This document shows, in pieces, positions 33,356 through 42,386 of a DNA stretch of 64,000 nt. The notes beneath the pieces are model-generated. The model did not search any database and was not told where the DNA came from. It saw only the letters and a list, made by a program, of their open reading frames with translations. The DNA is from Verrucomicrobiota bacterium. Its GTDB lineage: Bacteria > Verrucomicrobiota > Verrucomicrobiia > Opitutales > UBA953. Location of the stretch: positions 1-64,000 of the forward strand of contig JAURLX010000019.1 in the NCBI GenBank assembly GCA_030830965.1, read 5' to 3'. The position numbers and the translations under genes are program-made. Positions within the stretch are counted from its first letter, which is position 1, and each line of letters begins with the position of its first letter.

Positions 33356-35104
33356 ATGCAGGCCGAAAGCAACAGGTCCGAGGTGCGTCTCTCAGGCACC
33401 GCCGCCTCCCCCGGTGTGGCCCGCGGACCCGCCTACGTCCTGTTCAAAGGCATGTCGGTGGTGCCCTGCTACGAGGTGCAGGACGCCGAGGCCGAAATCC
33501 GCCGGCTTGAGGCGGCCATCTCGGCCACGCGGGCGGAAATCACCCTGCTGCGCGACGATGTCGCAAGGCGGCTCAACGCGGCGGAGGCTGCCATCTTCGA
33601 CGCGCACCTGCTCGTGCTCGAGGACGTCGCCCTGATCGACGACATCCAGGCGCGGGTGCGCTCGACGCGACTGAACATCGAGCACTGCTTCAAGGAGGGC
33701 GCGCAGCATTACATCGAGATCTTCGAGAATATGAAGGACGGCTTCCTGCGCGAGCGGGCCGCCGACATACGCGACGTCACCGGGCGCGTGCTCGACCGGC
33801 TGATCGGCGCGCAGCCCTCTCGCCCGGCTCCCGCCCGCGGCGGGCGCGTGCTCGTGGCGCGCGAGCTGACGCCCTCCGACACGGCCGGCACCGAGGACGA
33901 CGGCATGGCCGCTTTCGTGACCGAGGAGGGCGGACGCACCAGCCACTCCGCCATCATGGCCCGCGCCCTCGGCATTCCCTCCGTCGTGGGCGTCGTCGGC
34001 CTCATGGCGGCGGTTGGCGATGACGATGCGATCCTGGTCGACGGCGAGGACGGCCTCGTGATCGTCAACCCTTCCGCCGAGACGCTCGAGCATTATCGCG
34101 CAAGGGAGCTGGTCATCCGCACCCGTCGCGACCGGATCATGGCGGAGGTGGGCCTGGACGACGTCACCGCGGACGGCGACCCCTTCGTGCTGCAGGCCAA
34201 CATCGGCGGCCCCGAGGACATGGACGACGTGGCCTCCTTCAAGGCCCGGGGCGTCGGTCTTTATCGGACGGAGAATCTCTGCCTGCGCCTCGACCGCTGG
34301 CCGACCGAGGAGGAGCAGCATGCCGAGTACGCCGAGGTCGTGCGACGGTCCGCCGGTGCCCCGGTGACCTTCCGGACGCTGGACCTCGGCGGGGACAAGC
34401 GCCTCGGCGCGCTGGAGCCCGAGGACAATCCCTTCATGGGCTTCCGGGCCGTGCGTCTCTGCCTGGCCCATCCGGAGATCTTCCGCCCGCAGCTCCGTGC
34501 CATCATCCGTGCCGCCGCACTCGGGCCGGTCTCGATCATGTTCCCGATGATCTCGGGCGTGGAGGAGATGCGTGCTGCCAAGGCCGCCTACCGAGAGGCC
34601 GAGGCCGGTCTCGCCGCCGAGGGCGTGCGGCCTGCGTCCCCCGTGCGTCTCGGAGCCATGATCGAGATTCCCTCCGCGGTCGCCGTGGCCGACCGGCTCG
34701 CCCGGGAGTGCGACTTCTTCAGCGTCGGCACCAACGATCTCGTCCAGTACCTCCTGGCCGTCGACCGCGGGAACCAGAAGGTCGCCTCGCTCTATGACCC
34801 GTGCCATCCCGCCGTGGTGGGGAGCCTGCGCGCCGTCTTCACCGCCGCCGCCGCCGCCGGGATCCACGCGGCCGTGTGCGGCGAGCTCGCGGGTGATCCG
34901 GAATGGGCGCCGCTGCTCCTTTCCCTCGGCGCGAGCCAGCTCAGTATGTCCTCGTCGGCCCTGCCGGAGGTGCGCTTCCTCCTTCGTCATTGCCAGAAGT
35001 CGGAGCTGGATGCCCTGGGCGAGCGCGTGACCGCCTCGCCGGACGCGTCGGAGACCCGTCGCATCCTGCGTGAGTTCGCGGCGACCAAGATGAGACAGCG
35101 ATGA
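33356..35104 (+). CDS. ptsI: Phosphoenolpyruvate-protein phosphotransferase (PTS enzyme I)
   Basis: Transfers phosphate from PEP to HPr. I chose the ATG at 33356 (582 residues); a TTG eight codons upstream is the alternative. The N-terminal HPr-binding and helical parts are followed by the phospho-His motif GGRTSHSAIMAR. The PEP-binding barrel shows GVGLYRTE, FRTLDLGGDK, FPMISG, GAMIEIP, FFSVGTNDLVQYLLAVDRGN and the active-site Cys in VCGELAGD. No HPr or EII gene is in the window, so it may serve a regulatory phosphorelay. Its stop overlaps hisC as ATGA. Confidence 0.93.
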   Translation: MQAESNRSEVRLSGTAASPGVARGPAYVLFKGMSVVPCYEVQDAEAEIRRLEAAISATRAEITLLRDDVARRLNAAEAAIFDAHLLVLEDVALIDDIQARVRSTRLNIEHCFKEGAQHYIEIFENMKDGFLRERAADIRDVTGRVLDRLIGAQPSRPAPARGGRVLVARELTPSDTAGTEDDGMAAFVTEEGGRTSHSAIMARALGIPSVVGVVGLMAAVGDDDAILVDGEDGLVIVNPSAETLEHYRARELVIRTRRDRIMAEVGLDDVTADGDPFVLQANIGGPEDMDDVASFKARGVGLYRTENLCLRLDRWPTEEEQHAEYAEVVRRSAGAPVTFRTLDLGGDKRLGALEPEDNPFMGFRAVRLCLAHPEIFRPQLRAIIRAAALGPVSIMFPMISGVEEMRAAKAAYREAEAGLAAEGVRPASPVRLGAMIEIPSAVAVADRLARECDFFSVGTNDLVQYLLAVDRGNQKVASLYDPCHPAVVGSLRAVFTAAAAAGIHAAVCGELAGDPEWAPLLLSLGASQLSMSSSALPEVRFLLRHCQKSELDALGERVTASPDASETRRILREFAATKMRQR

Positions 35105-36198
35105 CCCGCCCGACTCCGCCGCCCAGTCCTCACGTCGCGGCCATGTCGGCCTATGTCCCCGGCGAGCAGCCCCAGGACGGGGGCTGGGTGAAGCTCAATA
35201 CCAACGAGAACCCCTATCCGCCGAGTCCGGCCGTGGTTCGGGCCGTCCGTGAAGCCCTGGGCGACGACGGCTCGTCCCTGAGGCTCTATCCTTCGCCGGA
35301 CTCCTCCCCGCTGCGCGCGGCCGCCGCCGAGGCGCACGCCTTCCCCTCCTCCCGCGTGGTGGCAGGCAACGGCTCGGACGACCTCCTCAACCTGCTGATT
35401 CGCGCCTACGCCGGTCCGGGCAGGCCCGTGGGCATGCTCGACCCCAGCTATTCCCTCTACCCCGTGCTCGCCGCCGCCCAGGACGCCCCGGTCGTGAGGG
35501 TGCCGATTGGTCCGGACTTCCGTCTGGATGCCGCCGCCGTGGCCGCCAGCGGCGCCGCGCTGTTCTTCCTCACCAATCCCAACGCCCCGCTGGGCGCGGG
35601 ATTCCCGGCCGCGGAGATCGCCAGCCTGGCGTCGCGGTTCCCCGGGCTTCTCGTCGTCGACGAGGCCTATGCCGCGTTCGCCGAGGAGGACTGCATCGCC
35701 CTGGCGAAGGAGATGCCCAATGTCGTCGTCACGCGCACGCTTTCGAAAGGGCATGCCCTCGCCGGACTTCGGGCGGGTTACGCGCTGTGTCCTGCCGAGG
35801 TGGCCGATGTTCTGCATCGCGTCCGCGACAGCTACAACCTCGACCGCCTCGCCCAAGCGGCGGCCGCGGCCGCCCTGCGGGACGCAGGGTGGCTGGCGCA
35901 CAACGTGGGTCTCATCAAGCGGACCCGCACGCGGATGCTGCATGAGCTCACCGCCATGGGCTGGCGGTGCGTCACGCCCTGCGGCAACTTCGTCCTGACC
36001 GAACCCGCGTCCGCGCGGCGCGCCGCCTCGCGGGAGACCTCCGCCCACGCCTTCGAGCACCTTCGCTCCCGTCGCATCCTCGTGCGGCGCTTCCCCGGCC
36101 ACCCCCTGACCGAGAAAGGCCTGCGTGTGAGCGTCGGAACGGACGCGGAAGCTGACGCATTTCTGGCTGCGGCGCGCGAGTGGACCGCGTTGGATTGA
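35101..36198 (+). CDS. hisC: Histidinol-phosphate aminotransferase
   Basis: PLP-dependent conversion of imidazole-acetol phosphate to histidinol phosphate. At 365 residues it shows [13 protein letters not shown] at the N-terminus and [33 protein letters not shown] and [15 protein letters not shown] contain the PLP-binding Asn, Asp and Lys. It overlaps the ptsI stop by 4 bases and precedes hisB by 31 bases. A broader aromatic or histidinol aminotransferase role is possible, but the his context supports HisC. Confidence 0.92.
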   Translation: MTRPTPPPSPHVAAMSAYVPGEQPQDGGWVKLNTNENPYPPSPAVVRAVREALGDDGSSLRLYPSPDSSPLRAAAAEAHAFPSSRVVAGNGSDDLLNLLIRAYAGPGRPVGMLDPSYSLYPVLAAAQDAPVVRVPIGPDFRLDAAAVAASGAALFFLTNPNAPLGAGFPAAEIASLASRFPGLLVVDEAYAAFAEEDCIALAKEMPNVVVTRTLSKGHALAGLRAGYALCPAEVADVLHRVRDSYNLDRLAQAAAAAALRDAGWLAHNVGLIKRTRTRMLHELTAMGWRCVTPCGNFVLTEPASARRAASRETSAHAFEHLRSRRILVRRFPGHPLTEKGLRVSVGTDAEADAFLAAAREWTALD

Positions 36199-36229
36199 CA
36201 ACGGCGGCCGCCAAGGGGATTTTGACCCC

Positions 36230-36832
36230 ATGAACACAGGGTCCCGCAAGGCCAGCATACGCCGAGACACCGCGGAGACCAAGATCTCCCTCGAGGTGGA
36301 TCTGGACGGCACGGGCACGGCGGAAGTGGCCACCGGGGTGGCCTTCTTCGACCACATGCTGACCCTGCTCGCCCGTCACTCCATGATGGACCTCAAGGTC
36401 AGGGCCGAGGGGGACACCGAAGTCGACTACCACCACACCGTGGAGGACGTCGGCATCGTGCTCGGGCAGGCCGTCAAGCAGGCCCTGGGCGACAAGGCGG
36501 GCATCCGTCGCTACGGCTTCTTCATCCTCCCGATGGACGAGACCTTGGCGCGCTGCGTCGTGGACCTCAGCAACCGTCCCATGCTCGTCTACCAGGCCGA
36601 GGTCTCCAACTACATGGTGAAGGACTTCAACATCGCCCTCGTGCGCGAGTTCTTCCAGGGCCTCGCCAATTCCCTCGGCTGCAACCTGCACCTCAGGCTC
36701 GAGTACGGAGAGGAGCCGCATCACGTCGCCGAGGCGCTCTTCAAGGCTTTCGCCCGCGCCCTGCGTCAGGCGGTCGAAACCGACCCGCGCCAGGGCGGCC
36801 GCGTCCCCAGCACCAAGGGCACGCTTGCTTGA
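36230..36832 (+). CDS. hisB: Imidazoleglycerol-phosphate dehydratase
   Basis: Dehydrates imidazole glycerol phosphate to imidazole-acetol phosphate, a manganese enzyme of histidine synthesis. The 200-residue length is that of the monofunctional enzyme. [31 protein letters not shown] and the C-terminal [18 protein letters not shown] are the diagnostic His-rich metal motifs. It lies between hisC and hisH. Confidence 0.96.
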   Translation: MNTGSRKASIRRDTAETKISLEVDLDGTGTAEVATGVAFFDHMLTLLARHSMMDLKVRAEGDTEVDYHHTVEDVGIVLGQAVKQALGDKAGIRRYGFFILPMDETLARCVVDLSNRPMLVYQAEVSNYMVKDFNIALVREFFQGLANSLGCNLHLRLEYGEEPHHVAEALFKAFARALRQAVETDPRQGGRVPSTKGTLA

Positions 36833-36833
36833 C

Positions 36834-37478
36834 GTGAGCGGAAGCGCCGGACAGCGCCGACCGAAGGTCGCCGTCATCGACTACGGCATGGGCAACCTGC
36901 GGAGCGTCGCCCGCGCCCTGGCGGCTGTGGGCGGCGAGCCTTATCTCGCCTCCGATCCCGCGCAGGCCGAGTCCGCGGACGCCGTGGTCTTCCCGGGCCA
37001 GGGCGCCATCGCCGACTGCATGGACTGCCTCGCCCGCACTTCCTTCGATCGCTTCCTCTGCGAGTGGGTCCGGGCCGATCGTCCGTTCCTCGGCGTGTGC
37101 CTCGGTCTCCAGGCGCTATTCGAACGATCCGAGGAAGCCGATCGGCGCGGCCTGGGTCTGTTCCCCGGCGAGGTCCGCCGGTTTAGGTCCCGCGCTGGTC
37201 TGCGCATCCCTCACATGGGGTGGAACGAGGCGGTCTTCCGGCCGGGCGCTCCCCTGACCGAGGGCCTCCGGGCCGAGGGCGAGCCCTTCTACTTCGTGCA
37301 CAGCTACCGTGTGGCCGCGACCGACCCTTCGCTGGTCTGGTGCGAGACCGACTATGACGGCCCCTTCGTGAGCGGCGTCCGGAAGGGCAGGGTGTTTGCG
37401 GCACAGTTCCATCCCGAGAAAAGTCAGGCCAAAGGCTTGCAACTCTACAGGAATTTCCTGAGTTTGAGCGTCCGCTGA
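36834..37478 (+). CDS. hisH: Imidazole glycerol phosphate synthase, glutaminase subunit
   Basis: Supplies ammonia to HisF. I prefer the GTG at 36834, one base after the hisB stop; a TTG at 36825 would overlap hisB by 8 bases. About 214 residues. [16 protein letters not shown] starts the domain. [11 protein letters not shown] holds the nucleophilic Cys, FVHSY the typical mid-block, and [10 protein letters not shown] the His and Glu. HisA and HisF are not in the window. Confidence 0.93.
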   Translation: MSGSAGQRRPKVAVIDYGMGNLRSVARALAAVGGEPYLASDPAQAESADAVVFPGQGAIADCMDCLARTSFDRFLCEWVRADRPFLGVCLGLQALFERSEEADRRGLGLFPGEVRRFRSRAGLRIPHMGWNEAVFRPGAPLTEGLRAEGEPFYFVHSYRVAATDPSLVWCETDYDGPFVSGVRKGRVFAAQFHPEKSQAKGLQLYRNFLSLSVR

Positions 37479-37510
37479 AGGCTGCGCTGCGCCCTGGCGG
37501 ACCCCACGCC

Positions 37511-38809
37511 ATGAACGAGAAAAACGCCATTCTGAAACTGGACGACAAGGAAGTCGTCCTGCCCATCCTCGTCGGATCCGAGAACGAACGCGGAATCGAC
37601 GTGCGCAGGCTCCGGGACGAGACCGGCTGCATCACCTTCGACGACGGCTACGCCAACACCGGCGCCTGCGAGTCCAAGGTCACCTTCATCGACGGCGAGA
37701 AGGGCGTCCTCCGGTACCGCGGCTACGCCATCGAGGACTTGGCCGAGAAATCCAACTTCATCGAGACCGCCTACCTCCTCATCTACGGATCCCTGCCCTC
37801 GGCGTCCCAACTGGAGGCGTTCAAGGCCCGCATCCTCGACAACTCCCAGATCCACGAGGGGCTGCGTATCGCGCTGAGCGGTTTCCCGGGCAATGCCCAT
37901 CCCATGGCCGTGCTTTCGGCCACACTCAACACCCTCGGCTGCTACTATCCTGAGCTGGGCACCAACGAGCGGGCCCATGACCTCGCCCATTTCGACGAGA
38001 CCGCCGCCGTGCTGATCTCGAAGGTGCGCACGCTCGCCGCGCTTGCCCACCGCTCCAAGGAGGGTGAGCCCCCCGTCTATCCGAAGCCGGGCCTGGACTA
38101 CTGCTCGAACTTCCTCCACCTCCTCTTCTCGCAGCCCAACGCCGACTATCAGGCGCATCCCGAGATTGCCAAGGCGCTCGACCTGATCCTGCTCCTCCAC
38201 GCGGATCACGAGCAGAACTGCTCCACCTCTACCGTCCGCATGGTCGCCTCGGGCGGAGCCAATCTCTTCCCCTCCGTCTCCGCCGGCGTCTGCGCCCTCT
38301 GGGGCCCGCTGCACGGCGGGGCCAACCAGGCCGTCATCGAGATGCTGCAGGAGATCCACGCCTCGGGCGACGACGGCTCCCGTTTCATCGCCGACGCCAA
38401 GGACAAGACCAAGAATGTCCGGCTCATGGGCTTCGGGCATCGCGTGTACAAGAACTACGACCCCCGTGCCAAGATCATCAAGGCCCAGTGCGACAAGGTG
38501 CTCAAGGTGCTCGGCATCAACGACCCTCTGCTCGCCATCGCGATGCGTCTCGAGGAGGCCGCGCTCAACGACCCCTACTTCAAGCAGCGCAATCTCTACC
38601 CCAACGTCGACTTCTACTCGGGCATCATCCTCAAGGCCATCGGCATCCCGACGGAGATGTTCACCGTCATCTTCGCCATCGGACGCATGCCCGGCTGGAT
38701 CTCCCACTGGAAGGAGATTGCCGAGACGCCCAAGCAGAAGATCCACCGCCCGAGGCAGATCTATGTCGGCTCCGTGTCCCGTGCCTACGTGCCGATAGAA
38801 CGGCGCTGA
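37511..38809 (+). CDS. gltA: Citrate synthase (type II, hexameric Gram-negative type)
   Basis: Condenses oxaloacetate with acetyl-CoA. The 432 residues match the longer GltA-type enzymes. The N-terminal beta-rich extension ends in [21 protein letters not shown]. The active-site blocks are [28 protein letters not shown] and [33 protein letters not shown] lies near the C-terminus. The gene ends at a strong terminator. Aconitase and PEP carboxylase are encoded elsewhere in the window. Confidence 0.96.
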   Translation: MNEKNAILKLDDKEVVLPILVGSENERGIDVRRLRDETGCITFDDGYANTGACESKVTFIDGEKGVLRYRGYAIEDLAEKSNFIETAYLLIYGSLPSASQLEAFKARILDNSQIHEGLRIALSGFPGNAHPMAVLSATLNTLGCYYPELGTNERAHDLAHFDETAAVLISKVRTLAALAHRSKEGEPPVYPKPGLDYCSNFLHLLFSQPNADYQAHPEIAKALDLILLLHADHEQNCSTSTVRMVASGGANLFPSVSAGVCALWGPLHGGANQAVIEMLQEIHASGDDGSRFIADAKDKTKNVRLMGFGHRVYKNYDPRAKIIKAQCDKVLKVLGINDPLLAIAMRLEEAALNDPYFKQRNLYPNVDFYSGIILKAIGIPTEMFTVIFAIGRMPGWISHWKEIAETPKQKIHRPRQIYVGSVSRAYVPIERR

Positions 38810-38826
38810 GGTTCGGAACGAAGGGG

Positions 38827-38856
38827 GAAGGGCCGGGCGTCTCCGCCCGGCCCTTC
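38827..38856 (+). terminator. Rho-independent terminator after gltA
   Basis: A perfect 13-bp GC-rich stem with a TCTC loop, followed by a short T-rich stretch (gtcttct). It lies 17 bases after the gltA stop. It may also end rnpB transcription from the other strand. Confidence 0.85.
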
Positions 38857-38863
38857 GTCTTCT

Positions 38864-39225
38864 GAGTCGCACACTGTAAGCCGGATTCTGTCCGGGGCGG
38901 CTCTCGCCGGCCCCCTGCGCGTCCATTTCTCTGACCTTGCGGACCCGCCTTGCGGCGGTGCGACAACCCGGGGCCTCGGCGGGCGGCCTGATGACGGCCC
39001 CTGTTTGTCTTGCACCGGATTGGGTTTGCCTTGCCTCCTCGATCGCTCTCGGAGCGGTGGGCTCTTACCCCGCCTTTTCACCCTTACCCCTTGCGGGGCG
39101 GTCTGTTTTCTGTGGCACTTTCCGTCACGACTTTCGCCGTGCCCCGACTTGCGGCGGGAATCCTGCCCTATGGTGTCCGGACTTTCCTCACGGATTTCTC
39201 CGTGCGGACGCGCGTATACGACTGT
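38864..39225 (-). ncRNA. rnpB: RNase P RNA, bacterial type A
   Basis: Minus strand. The conserved GAGGAAAGTCCGGAC block (P4 5' side) is followed by the ATAGGGCAG segment. GACAGAATCCGGCTTAC lies at the 3' end. P1 pairs CAGTCGTATAC with GTGTGCGACT using G-U pairs, P2 pairs GCGCGTCC with GGACGCGC exactly, and P3 is a hairpin CACGGA-GAAA-TCCGTG. P18 has a GCAA tetraloop. A P19-like hairpin with GAGA loop sits between P2 and the 3' conserved block. Ends are set by P1 and uncertain by a few bases. With the adjacent terminator and the next gene's leader it fills 38810-39314. Confidence 0.95.
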
Positions 39226-39314
39226 CCCCCATCCATGACGGGCAAGCCCGCCTCCTGCGAGCAGAAACCTGCAAAGTCCTTGGAAAAGCCCCCGTGGGCC
39301 TGTTATTCATCGTC

Positions 39315-39950
39315 ATGACCAGGTTCCTCGTCTTCCTTCTCCTGCTGTCCACTGCCATGGCCGCCCGCGCCGCTCAGCCTGTCAAAGTCGCCTGCGTCGG
39401 CGACAGCATCACCCAGGGGGCCGGCGCCCAGCGCGGAAAGTCCTACCCGTCGCAGCTGCAAGAGCTGCTCGGCGCCGGCTACGTCGTCGGCAATTTCGGA
39501 GTGAGCGGCCGGACCCTGCTCCGCAAAGGGGATTTCCCCTACTGGAAGGAGAAGAAGTATCAGGACGCGCTGGCCATGGAGCCCGACCTGGTGGTGATCA
39601 TGCTCGGCACCAACGACACCAAGCCGCAGAACTGGCGCCACGAGCAGGAGTTCGCCGGCGACTACAGCGACCTCGTGAAGTCCTTCCAGGCGCTGAAATC
39701 GAAGCCGCGTGTCTTCGTGTGCCGTCCCTGCCCGGTCCCTGGCAAGGGCAACTATGGCATCAACGAAGAGAACGTGCTGAAGGAGATCCCCCGCATCGAT
39801 GCCCTGGCGAAGGAGCTCGGCTGCGGCGTGATCGACATGCACGCGGCGTTGGCCGGACGTCCCGAGCTGCTTCCTGACCGCGTGCATCCTAGTACCGCCG
39901 GAGCGGCCGAGATGGCCAAAGCCGCGGCCGCGGCGCTCAAGGGGCGGTGA
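39315..39950 (+). CDS. Secreted SGNH/GDSL hydrolase
   Basis: I chose the ATG at 39315 (211 residues), because upstream codons fall inside rnpB read antisense. Signal peptide about residues 1-20. SGNH blocks: VGDSITQG (Ser of GDS about residue 31), NFGVSG (Gly), MLGTNDTK (Asn) and DRVHPS (Asp and His). It is an esterase or acylhydrolase of the periplasm or exterior. The complete set of catalytic residues contrasts with the SGNH-like gene at 10797. Its 3' end overlaps the convergent helicase gene by 14 bases. Confidence 0.88.
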   Translation: MTRFLVFLLLLSTAMAARAAQPVKVACVGDSITQGAGAQRGKSYPSQLQELLGAGYVVGNFGVSGRTLLRKGDFPYWKEKKYQDALAMEPDLVVIMLGTNDTKPQNWRHEQEFAGDYSDLVKSFQALKSKPRVFVCRPCPVPGKGNYGINEENVLKEIPRIDALAKELGCGVIDMHAALAGRPELLPDRVHPSTAGAAEMAKAAAAALKGR

Positions 39951-42294
39951 CGCGGGGGCGCGCGGCCTCCAGGCGCTGCAGGGCGTCATAGGCCGACCGC
40001 TTGAGGGCCCGCCAACGCGTCCACTCGTGCTCGGGTCCGTTGGCGATGAGTTGCAGCGTGCTGCGCCACTCAAGTTTGGCCCTCTCGTAGTCGCCGGCTT
40101 CCGCGCCGTCCTCGGTATCCGATGGAATCCGGCCTTGCAGCGCGTACGCCCGGAGCGATTCTGCGCAGCCTTCGCCGAATCCGGACGGCAGGCCGTCGCG
40201 GAGGTAGCCTTCCGCGGTCAGCGAGCGGTACGTGAGCCTGCAGAGGGCGCCCAGTCTGCTGGAGTACTTCCCATGGGCTCCCAGTCGGTCCCCGGCGCGG
40301 AGTTCGGCCAGGTCCCAGACCAGGTCCTCGGTGTCGTAGCCTTCGTCCTCCAGCGCGGCCGCGACCGCGAGGCCTTCCCCGTGAAGGAAGAAGGACGCGA
40401 TCTCGCCGCGGCGGGTCGGGCGTCCTGCTCGATCGATCAAGCCCAGGCGACGCCAGAGACGGCCGGCGCGGGCGGCATGAAGCCTGGCGCCCCCGAGCGC
40501 CTCGGAGAGCACGATGTCCTGTTTTTCGACCTCACGCCGTTCGGGATTGATGAGGGCGGCTCCCGAGGCGTCCTGGAATGCATCGACGGTGGTTTCGGCG
40601 TAATCGAGACGTACCTGTACGCTGTCCCGGCCGAGGAAAGGCAGGCCGTCCGCCCTGCCGCCGTCGGTCAGCGCGGGCAGCAGGGGGAGGAGCTGGGTCT
40701 CAAGCGTTTCGAGCCTCCAGTCGACACCACCCACGCCGATTTTCCTGAACGCCTTGAGTATCCAATCAGCCGGAACGAGCCTGACGGCGGCTTCATTTGG
40801 CGGGAAGTGCGCGAGGGTGACCGTACGCCCGTATCGTGGGCTGGCCTCCTTGGAGGGAAGTTTGCAGGGCGTGCCATGCTTCAGATGTCGCAGCGAGTCG
40901 GGCTTGGAAAGGGCGGGGTACCAGGCGTCCTTGACCCGGTACAGCGCGTCTTTGATGCGGCTTCGCACCAGGGGGCGCTCGCGTTGCCAGTGGCCGTCGA
41001 TTCCTTTGATCTCCCGGATTCGCCGCAGGGGGCCTTGGTCGGCCGCAGTGGCGGGGTCCTCCGTCTCCTCGAGCCGGTCCAACGCGACGTCAGGGGGCTC
41101 CTTGGTGAAGTGCGCACGTGCGAAACTGGCGGCGGCGGCCGCCGGGTCTTCGGACTTGCGCATGAGGTGAAGGAAGGCCGGCCAGTCCAGCCCTTCGGCC
41201 CGTTTAAGCTGAAGCGGCCTGGATTCGCCCAGGCGGGGCGAGTCTCCCGTCCACAGCGCATACCCCCGTTCGTCCAGCCCGCGTCGGCCCGCCCGGCCGA
41301 ACATCTGGAGCAGTTCATCCGGCCGTATCTCGCGTTCGGCGTGTTCCGAAAGGTAGCGCCGGTCCGTGACCAGCACCGATCGCAGCGAAAAATTGATGCC
41401 AGAGGACAGCCCTGTCGTCGCGACTACCGCCTTGAGCCGGCCGGACTTGGCCCATGGCTCCACGAGCTCGGCCCTCTGCGCGTAGGTGAGGCCGCTGTGG
41501 TGCAACCCCACGCCCTGACGTAGCAGGCGGGTGAGGCGGTCGCCGGCCACGCGGCGTTGGGCGGAGGACAGTTCGGGACCGCAGCCGTGGGGCATTCCTC
41601 CCGCGATGGCCTCGGCTAGCTGCTCGGCGGCCTTGCGCCGGGGCGCGAAGACCAGCACGGGCCCTAGGTCCGCCATCACGGCCCTGATGACGGCGCGAGC
41701 CGTCGCCCCGCGCACATGGGGCGTATCCGCGATGTTCAGCCCATCGAGCGAGGCTTCCTCCAGGGGCACCGGACGGGTCGTCTCCACGATGAGCTCCACC
41801 TTGCGTCCCAGTCCCCGCAGCCAGTCCGCCACCGCGGAGGGGTTGCCCACGCTGCCGCTCATGAGCAGCAACTGGGTGCTTTTGCCGGCAAGAGAAAGCA
41901 CGGTTTCGTAGGCCATGCCCCGTCGGGGGTCCGCCAGCATCTGAAACTCGTCGATGACCAGCAGGTCCGGCCCCCGTCCGTCGAGGATCCTCTGCCGTTG
42001 GGTCTCCAAGGTGGCGACGAGCACCGGGGCGTCGAGGTTCTCGCTGATGTCCCCTGTGGCGATGCCGACGTCCCATCCTGCGGCGGACCACTCCGCCCGC
42101 TTGTCATTGGCGAGGGCCCTCGTGGGCACCGTGTAGACGGCCTGGCCGCGATGCCCTCCGTCCACCAGGAGCTCAAACACGTGGGTCTTGCCGGCGCCCG
42201 TGGGAGCCTGCAGGACGACATCGCGTGCCATCCGGAGCGCCCTGAGCGCCTCCTGCTGCCAGAGGTCGGGTAGGATGATCCGGTCGGCCGCCAT
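39937..42294 (-). CDS. Ski2-like DExH superfamily 2 helicase
   Basis: I chose the ATG at 42294 (785 residues); a TTG five codons upstream is possible. Motif I is APTGAGKT, motif II DEFQ, motif III MSGSVGN, and motif VI MFGRAGRRG. VVATTGLSSGINF is the motif V region. The order and the GRAGRRG form place it with Ski2/Hel308-like helicases. The C-terminal 350 residues are helical and unrecognised. It may remodel RNA or DNA; no partner is evident. Its 3' end overlaps the SGNH gene tail by 14 bases. Confidence 0.82.
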   Translation of the reverse strand: MAADRIILPDLWQQEALRALRMARDVVLQAPTGAGKTHVFELLVDGGHRGQAVYTVPTRALANDKRAEWSAAGWDVGIATGDISENLDAPVLVATLETQRQRILDGRGPDLLVIDEFQMLADPRRGMAYETVLSLAGKSTQLLLMSGSVGNPSAVADWLRGLGRKVELIVETTRPVPLEEASLDGLNIADTPHVRGATARAVIRAVMADLGPVLVFAPRRKAAEQLAEAIAGGMPHGCGPELSSAQRRVAGDRLTRLLRQGVGLHHSGLTYAQRAELVEPWAKSGRLKAVVATTGLSSGINFSLRSVLVTDRRYLSEHAEREIRPDELLQMFGRAGRRGLDERGYALWTGDSPRLGESRPLQLKRAEGLDWPAFLHLMRKSEDPAAAAASFARAHFTKEPPDVALDRLEETEDPATAADQGPLRRIREIKGIDGHWQRERPLVRSRIKDALYRVKDAWYPALSKPDSLRHLKHGTPCKLPSKEASPRYGRTVTLAHFPPNEAAVRLVPADWILKAFRKIGVGGVDWRLETLETQLLPLLPALTDGGRADGLPFLGRDSVQVRLDYAETTVDAFQDASGAALINPERREVEKQDIVLSEALGGARLHAARAGRLWRRLGLIDRAGRPTRRGEIASFFLHGEGLAVAAALEDEGYDTEDLVWDLAELRAGDRLGAHGKYSSRLGALCRLTYRSLTAEGYLRDGLPSGFGEGCAESLRAYALQGRIPSDTEDGAEAGDYERAKLEWRSTLQLIANGPEHEWTRWRALKRSAYDALQRLEAARPRVTAP

Positions 42295-42386
42295 GGCTAA
42301 GCCGACCAAACCGGGTCCGCCCGGGGAAGCAAGCCGGGGCGTTTGCGGTTGCGGCGTTTCCGACCATCGTGCTACGACTGCGTCGC

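Noticed and set aside
35101-36198. Threonine-phosphate decarboxylase (CobD-like) instead of HisC
   Set aside because: The fold is similar, but direct linkage to hisB and hisH favours HisC, and no cobalamin genes are near.
38937-39314. Longer N-terminal part for the SGNH gene at 39315
   Set aside because: These codons lie across RNase P RNA on the opposite strand, and the signal peptide begins exactly at 39315.
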